Source: Alisma plantago-aquatica (taxonomy: Eukaryota; Streptophyta; Magnoliopsida; Alismatales; Alismataceae). Taken from it: 64,000 nt of DNA. Positions 50,025 through 59,924 of the stretch are shown one piece after another. Location of the stretch: positions 744,708,556 to 744,772,555 of the forward strand of contig OY856413.1 in the NCBI GenBank assembly GCA_963693085.1, written 5' to 3'. A program made the translations under genes and the position numbers. Numbering within the stretch: the stretch's first letter is position 1; the number at the start of each line of letters is the position of its first letter. The notes below the pieces were generated by a model. That model was not told the origin of the DNA. It searched no databases and saw only the letters and a list, made by a program, of their open reading frames with translations.

Positions 50025-52869
50025 ACACCACCTTGAGAGATTGATTTTGAGATCAACCTAGTTCCTATTACACAGTCGGTATCACAAACACCATAGATGA
50101 TGGTGCCAACTGAGAGGCAAGAGCTGAAGAAATAGTTGTAGGAATTGCTTAAGAAAGGTTTTATCATATTGAGAATGTCTTGTTGGGGTGATCCAATTCT
50201 TTTTGTCAAGAAGAAGGGTGGATCTATGAGGTTGTGCATTGATTACTGACAACTAAATAAGGTGATGATCAAGAACAAGTACCCTTTACTATGATTAGAT
50301 GATCTGTTTGACCAGTTTCAAGGTGCCAAGGTGTTCTCAAATATAGATATGAGGTCAAGATGTCATCAATTGTAGATCAAGGTGGATGACATACCCAAGT
50401 TAGCTTTCAGGACTAGGTATGGTCACTATGAGTTCGTGGTTATGTCATTTGGGCAAACCAATGCACCAACAATGTTCATGGACCTATTGAATAGAGTGTT
50501 ATTTCTGTATCTTGACTAGTTCATTGTTGTGTTCATTGATGACATCCTGAGATACTCCTATGATATCCAGCAGCATGAGCAATATTTACCGCAGGCATTG
50601 ACCTTGTTGAGACAGCACCAGTTGTACGCCAAGTTTAGCAAGTGTGAGTTTTGGCTATAGGAGGTGTCTTTCCTTGGACATGTCATATATGTTGAAGGTA
50701 TACATGTGGATCACAAGAAGGTTTAGTCTATGCTAGAATGGGAGTAGTCAAAGACACCGATAGAGGTTTTGTAGTTTCCTTGGCTTAGCAGGCTATTACA
50801 AGATGTTCATTAAGAACTTCAGTGTAGTGGTGTTACCCCTAACAAAGCTAATGAGGAAAGGTGTGTCATTTTTCTGGGATGACAAGTGTCAACATTGTTT
50901 ATAGCTTTTGAAAGAGAAGTTGACCAACACACCAGTGTTAGTGTTGCATGAGAAAGGAAAGGCCTACATCGTTTTCTGTGATGCATCAAAGAATGGTTTG
51001 GGTTGCATGCTGATACAAGATAAGAACATGATTTCATTTTCTTTGTAATAGCTTAAGAAACACGAGGAGAGATACCCTATGCATGATCTTGAGCTTGTTG
51101 TTGTGGTCCATGCTTTGAAGATTTGGAGACATTACCTTTATGGCGAGAAGTGTCAGAGTTTCACTGACCACAAGAACCTACAGTGCATATTCTCGAATAA
51201 AGAGTTGAATATGCATCAAAGATGTTGGATGGAGCTGGTCAAGGACTATGATTGCACCAGACTACCAACCAAGGAAGGTAAACGTGGTGGAGGATGCTTT
51301 GAGTAGGAATTCTTCTTCATCATGATCAGATGATAAGGTGCAATGTGTTCCTTGGTAAGCCATAAGTGAGACATGTTATTGTCACTTCGCCAGATGAATG
51401 TGAAGTTGGAGGTCTCCTTGTTGGCAAGCTTGTTGGCCCAATTGCAGGTGCAGCCTATGTTAAGGCATTAGATCAGAGTTGCACATCATGATGATATTGT
51501 GATAAGACAAATTTGTGCAAATTTTGGTAGCGAGAAGTGTGATAGCTTCCACAAGTTAGAGGATGGGACAATATGCTACCATAGTAGAGCAGTGAATCCT
51601 AATTTTAATAACTTGAGGAAGTTGGTTCTGGAAGAGGCTCACTCTTCGATCTATGTTGTGCATCTAGGTAGAACCAAGACGTACCACAATTTGAAAGATT
51701 AGTATTGGTGGCCTGGCTTAAAGCGTAATGTTGTTGAGTTCATTGTGAGGTGTCATGTGTGTCATCAAGTTCAGGCAGAGCATCAAAAACTATAGGGACT
51801 TTGAGACTGTTACCTATACCACAGTGGAAATGGGATCATATCATGATGGACATTGTGGTTGGACTTCCTAGGAAAACCAAAGGTCTTGATTCCATCTAGG
51901 TGATAGTGGACATTTTGACTAAGTCAACGTACTTCCTTCATGTGAAGACAACCTATACAGTTGAGAAGTTAGATGATATAGTCTATTTGCATGGTATCCC
52001 AACTACCATTGTGTTAGATAGAGGTCCTCAGTTTACCAGTCACTTTTGGGAGCATCTACATACAGCCATGGGTACACAGTTAAGGTTCATCATGACGTTT
52101 CACACACAAATAGATGGATAGTCTGAGAGGACTATACAACCTTAGAGGATCTATTGAGATCATGTGTTCTATAGTTTTTCAGTAGTTGGGATGTACATCT
52201 CAATTGGATAGAGTTTGCATACAATAGTAGCTATCAGAGGAGTATCGATATGGACCCGTACAAGGTGTTGTATGGGAGACTTTATAGATTTCCATTATGT
52301 TGGTACAAGACTGGTGAATATTAGCTTTTGGGTTTTGAGCTTTTACAATAGACAACAGAGAAGATCAAGCGATTCAATAGTAGTTGAAGGCAGCACAAGA
52401 TAGGCAGAAATCTTATGCTAATAATCGTCAAAGGATGTTGGAGTTTCAAGTGGGAGACAATGTGTATCTCAAGGTCTCTTCTTGGAAAGGCGTGATGAGG
52501 TTTGGGAAGAAGGGTAAGTTGGCTCCTAGGTTTATGGGACCTTACCCTATGGTGGCATGTGTTGGGAAGGTGGCTTATAAGTTGGATTTACTTCTTGAGT
52601 TGCACAGCTTGCATCTGGTGTTTCATGTTGCTATGTTGAGGAAGTGTCATCCTGAAAGAGATCAAGTGTTGAATCCTATGAAGGTTGAGTTAGATGAGGA
52701 TGTGTTGTATGTGGAGGTTCCTGTGTTGATCTTGGACTGGAGGGTGAAGAATTTGAAGAAGAAGTATATTGTTATGGTTAAGATTTTGTGGCATCACTAT
52801 GGCATGGAGGAAGCCACGTGGGAGTTGGGGGAAGAGATGTGTAGGAAGTGCATGTCTCTTTTCACATAG
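50025..52869 (+). pseudogene. Element C RT, RNase H, integrase and chromodomain
   Basis: Continues the pol gene interrupted by D. RT has [15 protein letters not shown] (about 50205) and an intact FIDDIL box (Asp-Asp at 50538-50543). RNase H has [13 protein letters not shown] (about 50975). The connection and RNase H tail lie in 51079-51306, the integrase finger at 51650-51770, the core with VLDRGPQFTSHFWE and SERTI (51900-52130), the GPY region KLAPRFMGPYPMV (about 52510), and the chromodomain ends at ATWELGEEMCRK (52810-52850). Phase changes at about 50768, about 51795 and again near 52135-52400, with many stops. C-terminal coding from 52384 to 52869 is open. Confidence 0.87.
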
Positions 52870-52890
52870 GATTGTGGGGGAGAAATCCTT

Positions 52891-52906
52891 GTTAGGGGTT
52901 TATGGT
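52891..52906 (+). other. Polypurine tract region of element C
   Basis: GTTAGGGGTTTATGGT directly before the 3' LTR start at 52907. It resembles the site of element B and supports a close family relation between B and C. Confidence 0.7.
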
Positions 52907-53652
52907 TGTAAGACCCCTAACCTATATTAGTGTTTCATCTTTCATGATTTGCATAATAAGAAGCTTAAACCTTAATCTAATCATGTGATGCACCTTAATA
53001 ACATATGGCATGCTTAACTTTCCAGTTTTGTCTAGTTTGGTTGATGTTTGAGTTAGCTCTACTATATGTTTACTCATTTTGGACTAAGTTGCAATTTACC
53101 CATGTTGAGGGTCTATCTTGCAATTTGTCACATGTAGGTTGTACCTCTTGTGCTTTTCCATCATGAGAGAGAGTGATGTTTATGGTTGCCTTGTTAGACC
53201 TTGGATGATGAGGTGGCATCATGTGTATCAACCTAGGGTTTGCATGTGTTGTGTGGATGGTGGTGTTGACCATGTTGTGTTCCTTGAGTGTAGCGACCAT
53301 ATGTTTTGTGATTTGAGAGTGCTTCGACCAAAACACCTTGCTTTGGTAGTTTTTTTAGCGACCTAGGTGTCTTGGCCTTGGTTGAGGTCACTAGGGTTTC
53401 TTTGTGTTGAGATGTGTGTCGACCTGTTGTTGAGTGGCATAGTTAGTGGTTGCTACTATGTTCAACCCTAGATTTGCTTCGATCGAAGGGTGTAGTGGAC
53501 CTAAGTGGTTGCTACACGACCTTGTTCTTATCACCTTTTTATGCATGCATCTCTTAAGTGCTTGCATGGCCGTGGCCTTGTTGGACATGTGTCCTTTTTG
53601 GTTCTCTTATATGTTGACACCTCATGATCTTTACCTCCATCATACCCTTGAG

Positions 53653-53659
53653 TATATAT
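53653..53659 (+). promoter_or_regulatory. TATA-like box in LTR C (right copy)
   Basis: TATATAT, counterpart of 37765-37771. As the site is in a 3' LTR it would drive outward transcription, if any, toward 57155 and beyond. Confidence 0.3.
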
Positions 53660-55344
53660 GCTCTTTATTTTACATTCAAGTATCCCCTTTATCTCTCTTC
53701 TTCCTCTCCTCTTGCTTGTGTCTGGTCTTGACCTTGGTGGTGCAAGTAGAGGTGCTAACATTGGAGAAGGTGGTTGTCTTCTTCTTGCATCTGGTAAGCT
53801 AGGGCTTGATCATCTTCCTTGTGGTGGTTCTTAGTACCCTAGACCTTAGTAAGTTGCTATCACTCCTTAATCTCATTTTCTTGAACCCTACCTCTTCATT
53901 TCTTCTCTTGGTCGTTAGAATATGGGTTACCATGGTGGATATCTTGAGGGTCTCCTTTCCATAGAGGTTAAGATCCATGATTTTCCATGAGAGCACCTGA
54001 GTGAGATGAAGATTTCTTCTTTCTTCTTTCTTTTTGGCCTAGGGTTTCTCTCTCTCTCTTTTGAGCTTCCTTTGACCTTGGTACTTCTTCTCATGAGATG
54101 ATCTTTCTTGGTCATGGAGTTGATTCAAGCTTAGAGTTTCTCTTCTCTCTTGGATCTTGTGGCTGTGGGAGTTGATCTTCACCTCAAGGTGAGTTATATA
54201 TCTCTCCCCTCTACTATTATTACACCTTTATCTTGCTTTCATGCTACTGGTTAATCTCTAAAATGTGATCATAAGTTGATGGATAATGCTAACTTGATAT
54301 AGGGTTTAAGATTATGAACTGCTTTTGCATATATTACTGTTTCTACTAAACCCTAGTTCATAAACCTGAAATGTTAATGATGGTGGATGTTGTTGTTTCT
54401 TACATACATCTTGATTTTTGGTTTTACTACCATGTTTTGGGTTGGTTTTACATGATGTTGGAGGTTTTGGTCTTTGCTTTCATTACTTTGATGCATGTCT
54501 TTCCCTCTCTCCTCATAGTTCTCCATGTTTATCCTCATGATGCTTGCTTTAAAGTTTTTGATGATCATCTTTCAAAAAGGGTTCTTGTGGTGACTTTTTT
54601 TATTTTTCTTGGTGTTAATCATCTATTTGAGGTTGGTACATACCTTGGTGGTCTCTACATGTTGATCTTACTTTTGGTCACAATGTTCTCTGATCTATGG
54701 TCGCTAGGGTGGGATGGTTGCTACCAAACCCTAACCCGAATCTGCGTTGGTTGCTACACAAGTTGATGTGTTGGTCACTACACTTGGTTTTGTTCCTGGA
54801 TGGTTGCAACAGTGGTCGCTACCTGGCTAAGTGTTAACTATAATTCTATGTGGTCGCTACACATGTTGAGCCACATGGTCACTACACATGTTGAGTCATG
54901 TGGTTTCTATGTGGTTTGGTCGATACATAGTGTTGTTTGGAAGATTTGGTTGATCATAATGATAATTCCTAACCCTAATGTGCTCCAAGAATGTGGAAAG
55001 TGATGTACCTAGGGTTTCATATTGAGTGTTGTGATATAAATCCTAGTTAGTTTACCTATGAGAAACACTAACCCTAGTATGGACACATGATGTACTTGCT
55101 TAGCTTGCTTGAATAAATAGTAGGTAATATAGTACTTTCTCTCTCCTACTTGTGTGACCCTAATGTTGCAAGATGAATGTACCTCATAGATTCTGATTGC
55201 TATGGTATCTCTTATATGACACATGGTGATGATTGTGTCCTTGACGAGGCATGATGAGATAATGTTATTATCCAGAACTATGTGACTGGATCTTATGAAC
55301 TGGCAGAGGCTTAATGCCTAATGTGAAGTGATATTCTCTAGTGA

Positions 55345-55455
55345 TCTAACCCTAATCTTGGTAGAAATTGTCTAACCCTAATCTTGGTAGAAATTGTCTA
55401 ACCCTAATCTACTGATGTTGTAATCTAACCCTAATCTTGGTAGAAATTGTCTATG
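55345..55455. repeat. Local tandem repeat within LTR C (right)
   Basis: The unit CTAACCCTAATCTTGGTAGA plus AATTGT is present about three times, with an extra partial copy. The 5' LTR has a single copy near 39580. Confidence 0.85.
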
Positions 55456-56682
55456 GTTTGTACGTTGTATCTTGATTGATGCTAAAAGATACCCAATTGA
55501 CATAACTAATCAAGTGAAACCTAATCATGTAGTTTCCATGTGTCATATATCCATTCTCGTGTCAGAACTTGTTGGATGGTGAAATGAGTAATTCCTACGG
55601 GAAACTCAGAGCGCCTATTGTTGAATATGCGGGGGCTCAAGTCGAGGATACATCCTTGCGTCCACAATATAGGTTGTAGAGGATGACTGTGGTCATGCCA
55701 CGGGATTTGTGATACGTTAAAGGTAGCAGTCCAACTGCACGATTCATAATATAGAATGAGCATGTGTGACCTATTCTCTAGTGCCATGATCTATACCAAG
55801 ACCAGACTAGGTGTTTTTCAGCTTGACGATATGTCATTGGTGGAAGTTGACTATTATGTCTCTGTGGTGTCTCTCATACTGAACATTAGGTGTGGGTGAG
55901 ATCAAGGAGTCTGACTCTTCCATAGATCTTGTATGACACTAATTTTGACTTAGTAGTGGTTAGCTGGATTTGGGTGGTATGACTCAAATCCTCAGGACAT
56001 AATAAAAAATGTAATATAGCCGTGTAGTATATTTTCTTAGGGTAAAAAATGAATCACATTGGATGACACCTATTCCTTGTTCCTTATATTGCTTAGTTGT
56101 TGTCTCATATATATATTCTTCATATTCCTTCTGAAAATATAAGATGTTCTATTTATTAGTGTAGCTTCTTAAACTACTTAAATAGTGTTAATTTCTTTGC
56201 TTATATCATTTAGTTGAATTTGCTCATCCTGATAATAATGTTATCTTCCTTCTTTAATATAACAGTGTTAATAATAGTTGTTGGCGGAGAGTTATATCTC
56301 TCACTAAGATGTTGGTCTCACTCTATGGGTCTCCACATCTTTTAGGTGGTCGTGCACGACAAGGTAGAGATCGTGCGTTTGAGGAAGAGAAACAAGGAGA
56401 GCAATAGTTGTTGAAGGTTTAATATGGTGTTAGTATTTTGTAATAGAGTCATATGTGTCATCTTTGTACTCTCAGGTCCTTGGAGAGGTTTTATAGATAT
56501 ATTTCATTGATATGAGTTTTTGGCAGTATGCCATGGTTGTGTATGACTTGTATATATCAACGAGTTATCTCTTGTGACAGGTTGTGGTAAGTTTACCTGT
56601 GAACAATGATATTTATACCTATATGCTATGATATGTAATACATGTGGAACAATTTATGTACTTGGATGTATATATTTCTGCT

Positions 56683-56684
<2 letters not shown>

Positions 56685-56753
<69 letters not shown>

Positions 56754-57005
56754 CATGATAAAAAAATCATCAAATCATCAAAAAAAAATATAAATATATA
56801 TATGTATATATATATATGTATATATATGTATATATATATATATGTATATATATGTATATATATGTATATATATGTATATATATGTATATATATACATATA
56901 TATACATATATATGATAAAAAAAATCATCAAATGATAAAAAAAAATATAAATATATATATGTATATATGTATATATATGTATATGTATATATATGTATAT
57001 ATATG

Positions 57006-57036
<31 letters not shown>

Positions 57037-57049
57037 GTATATATATATA
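56685..57049. repeat. Expanded AT/GTATATAT microsatellite in LTR C (right)
   Basis: It begins with about 60 bp of pure AT, then interrupted ATGTATAT arrays. Two copies of a block starting GATAAAAAAA and containing ATCATCAAAT lie 157 bp apart (56757 and 56914). The homologous place in the 5' LTR is only about 12 bp (40832-40842). The repetitive Tyr/Ile open frames across it are artefacts. Confidence 0.95.
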
Positions 57050-57154
57050 AGTGATCGGTTTTAATTTACCACATTTTCTGGTAGTCTGAATGTTAAGTGT
57101 TAATTCAATGCTTTGATTTGAGTAATCTCGCTCATGTGGCGGTGGGTTATCATA

Positions 57155-58317
57155 GACCCCCCCCCAACGAGACAATAGGATGTAGGTTTTCATCCTAGGC
57201 AACTACCCTACTGACAATAGGAAGCTGGGTGTAGGGTGGGTAGGGGGCGCAGGTGGAGTGGGGAAGTGAAGAAGAGCACAAGAAGAAATACATAAATTCA
57301 TATATAGTCTTTCCTCAATGTATGATGTACCAGCAACTTGACATAACATAATCTAGAGTAATACTCATCTGAAGAGAATAAATCCAATTAGATAGAAAAA
57401 ATAAATGATAGAAAATACCAACAATACTATGTTTTTTCTATCTGCTTATGTAGTTTCTGTAGTCATCACATATTTTCAACTCAAAGATAGCTAGTATCCT
57501 TGTTGTGCTACTCATAGAAAAACACTGCATCATATTCCCTATAGTTTGCTATTTTGTTTTTTTCTCTTGTATGAAAATTGGTACACATGAATGAGAAGGT
57601 TCTTGGGTTATATAAAAGTTAACAATGAAAAGCAATGGACATGATGCATTTATTTCGATGGGTGATCCAGTCACATGTAGATGGGTTGATATGTCATCAT
57701 ATATATCATGGGAGAGATAATATCGATACTATATGCAACACTTGTACAAATAGACCAGATGCCTAATCGAAATCTTGTATTAGATACTTAGCCTGCATTT
57801 GGCACGGGACTGAAACCCGATTTAGGCTTGTCTTTTAGTGCCAACCCCGCCAAACAGGCGACCGATTGGGACTAGGTTGTGTTTGGTTGGTAAACTGATT
57901 TTGGTCCCATTTTGGGATAACAGAACCCTGAAAACCAGCCCAGGCCAGTCCCGCGACGGCCGGGATTGCGATTCCTAACTCGGTTTCCGCTCATAATGCG
58001 AGTACCCTCATTTTCGCCTTGCCCTACCCCAAAAACCCCCCTTGCCAGCCTCCTGACACCCCCTCTCACCTTTACCCTCTCTCTCTTCTACTCTCCCTCT
58101 CCCAAGACCTCGACGTCCTCCCATCTACTATTTTTTGCATGAGTTAAAGCTAACGGCCCATCGATTCCATCACAGAATCAATGACAGGACATGGGCGTAG
58201 TGTGTACAGACGGCCAATGATGGCAAGCAGATTATTTCGGGGGTGTGCTGGTTTGCCTGCCATCACCAAGATACATCACCAGGCTAGATGGTGAGACTCA
58301 AGGTTAGGCATCTCGAC
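57155..58317. other. Unassigned sequence right of element C
   Basis: Begins with a run of nine C (57157-57165). From about 57790 to 58100 it is more GC-rich, with an inverted pair GCCTGCATTTGGC / GCCAAACAGGC at 57792-57858 that could be the edge of a small foldback element. It is followed by a CT-rich stretch (CCCTCTCACC to CTCTCCCTCTCCC, about 58050-58105). No protein is recognised. Part may be the continuation of the element I flank split by C, part may be host sequence or a promoter of the exon-like segment further right. The last eight bases (58310-58317) are the left target duplication of the hAT element. Confidence 0.4.
58310..58317. repeat. 8-bp target duplication of the hAT element, left copy
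   Basis: ATCTCGAC, repeated exactly at 58873-58880 on the other side. Confidence 0.92.
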
Positions 58318-58872
58318 TAGGGGTGAGCAAATAATGGTCCAGACCACAAAACCGGACCAGACTGCTCAATTCGGTCCGGTCTGGTCCGGTCCGGTCCGGT
58401 CTATTTTGAGTTCGGTCCGGTCCGCGGTCTAGGAATTTCGATGAGTTCGGTCTTCGGTCTGGTCCAGTCCAAAACCGGTCTGGTCCGGTCCAGTCCAAAA
58501 CCGGTCCGGTCCGGACCGCATATTGACTTTTATATAAAATTCATGTATATTTGAAGGTGTATTCTATAATAATTACAAATAAAGAACATATATAATCACT
58601 ACTAGTATAAATATTTGATACTAAAGTTATATAATTGTTAGAAGTGACTAAGATTATCAACTTTGTACAATTAAATAAGTTGTAAAACATGTAAAAAAGG
58701 CTATTTACAGTCCAAACGGTCCGGTCTGGTCCTAGCACAAAACGGTTTGGTCCCGGTCCGGTCCTACCTTGAAACGGTTCGGTATGCGGTCCATATATTT
58801 GTTAAAATTCAGTCTGCGGTCCGGTCCGGTTCGGTCCGGTCCAGTCCGGTTCTGGACCGATACTCAACCCTA
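58318..58872. mobile_element. Small non-autonomous hAT-type element (555 bp)
   Basis: Terminal inverted repeats TAGGGGTGAGCAA (left) and TAGGGTTGAGTAT (right, reverse complement) are imperfect but of the usual plant hAT form. They are flanked by a perfect 8-bp duplication ATCTCGAC (58310-58317 and 58873-58880), the length made by hAT transposases. Both subterminal regions are packed with GGTCC/CCGGT pentamers (about 58370-58515 and 58715-58850), around an AT-rich centre. It has no transposase, and the open frames on either strand are repetitive products of the pentamers. Confidence 0.92.
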
Positions 58873-58919
58873 ATCTCGACTTGTCATCTCCCATTAAAGT
58901 CCCTTGGCTCCCCCTTTTC

Positions 58920-59097
58920 ACTATGTGCAAGGCATGGACTTAACCCTAGTGAGGGCAACGGATACCACATCTTCTATATAGTGTTGTGCATGTTCGTGGA
59001 TATCCTGCCTATTCAACTATGCATCCTCCACCAAGTCTTCTCTGAAGCCGCCGCTGTCGAGCCCATGTATTCCGAAGTCGCCCAGCTGCTTGAGAGG
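58920..59097 (+). other. Exon-like segment of unknown origin
   Basis: An open stretch on the plus strand with clearly C/G-rich third positions, unlike the AT-rich surroundings. It contains the residues HIFYIVLCMFVDILPIQL, then FSEAAAVEPMYSEVAQLLER. It ends at GAGAG followed by GTATGTG, a good plant 5' splice-donor context. The upstream edge is unclear. TGCAAG at about 58924-58929 after a T/C-rich run could be an acceptor. I do not recognise the protein. No further exons are evident, so it may be a gene fragment captured or left behind, or one exon of a gene whose other parts are unrecognised. A 158-codon open frame across it (58747-59223) starts inside the hAT element and is unlikely to be the real product. 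Confidence 0.35.
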
Positions 59098-59099
59098 TA

Positions 59100-59429
59100 T
59101 GTGTTGGTCGACCGTCTTTTTGTTTCTGTAGGTGGGTGTTGTAGCGGCTTCATGTATGTACCAAGAGTTTATTTCAGTAGGCTAATATGTATTCCCTTTA
59201 CCTTGTCTTCATGTATGTACTGACCTTCCACTGTGACTAGCTGTGATCCCTCTTATACCTAGATTTCGGCTTAACAGATATATCTCTTGAGAAATACAAA
59301 AATGTTTTCTGTAATTTGTTCTGTAAGCATAGCCATGTTGAATGCTTGATAATGATGTAATATTTGTTGTAATGAACGATATTGATGTTCCATGGATGTA
59401 TGATATGTTTGATAAAAACCTATTATATG
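59100..59429. other. Unassigned spacer before the tandem array
   Basis: Possible intron-like sequence after the donor at 59098, then AT-rich sequence. I see no gene, and array units are not yet recognisable. Confidence 0.3.
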
Positions 59430-59924
59430 GTCTGATCCCTTGAATGAGGTCTGACTACTTCGTTCATATTCATTCAGTACCAAAAAAATAAATGTCTCTA
59501 TTTAACTCATCTACCTTCATACCAAATAAATCAAAATGATTCACCTTGAATGCTTGTTTGAATTTAATGTCCAACAAAGCTTTTTTTGCATTATGATTGT
59601 GTAGTGAATATTTCTATCTATTAAGAAACATGTCATTACATATATAAATACTCCCCCTATTGTGTATTATGTTTATTGTCAAGTATTTCATACGAGGACA
59701 CGTTTTAATATGTAATGAAGATTAGGTCATCATTAATTCTCTGTGATGGACCCAAATATGTACATTTGTTCAATTGAATGGGAAATGATCCTTTGAATGA
59801 GGTGTGGATGCTTTTTCAACTTCATTCAGTACCAGAAAAATAAATATGTCAATATGTACCTTGAATGTTTGTTTGCATTTCATGTCCAACAAACTTGTTT
59901 TGCATTACGATTGTGTAGTGCACA

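Larger units (their letters stand above)
37002..57154 (+). mobile_element. Element C: old Tekay-like Ty3/gypsy element carrying nested element D
   Basis: Plus-strand element of about 20.2 kb including a 7.1-kb guest. Its LTRs (37002-40948 and 52907-57154) start TGTAAGACC. The first 250 bp of the two differ at well over 10 percent of positions by eye, so it is the oldest of the paired-LTR elements here. It has a damaged primer site, gag-pol with chromodomain, and a polypurine tract. The last bases of both LTRs read TCATA where CA is expected. The flanks GAACA (36997-37001) and GACCC (57155-57159) are at best a decayed target duplication. Confidence 0.88.
52907..57154 (+). repeat. Element C 3' LTR (about 4248 bp)
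   Basis: Partner of 37002-40948. It is longer because of an AT-repeat expansion (56685-57049), and it differs at 55340-55455, where three or four copies of a CTAACCCTAATCTTGGTAG unit replace about 100 bp present in the 5' LTR. A TATA-like site is at 53653-53659. No gene is seen. Confidence 0.88.

Noticed and set aside
36997..57159. GAACA / GACCC as the target-site duplication of element C.
   Set aside because: Only three of five bases agree and the LTR ends are themselves mutated. I left it as unproven rather than annotate it.
56628..57202. Long Tyr/Ile-rich open frames on both strands.
   Set aside because: They are translations of the AT/GTATATAT microsatellite.
58304..58498. Gly-Pro-Asp-Arg-Thr repeat frame resembling a low-complexity protein.
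   Set aside because: It arises from the GGTCC/CCGGT pentamer array of the hAT element.
58747..59223. 158-codon open frame taken as a whole gene.
   Set aside because: Its first third lies inside the hAT element and its last third beyond a probable splice donor. Only the middle has coding-like composition.
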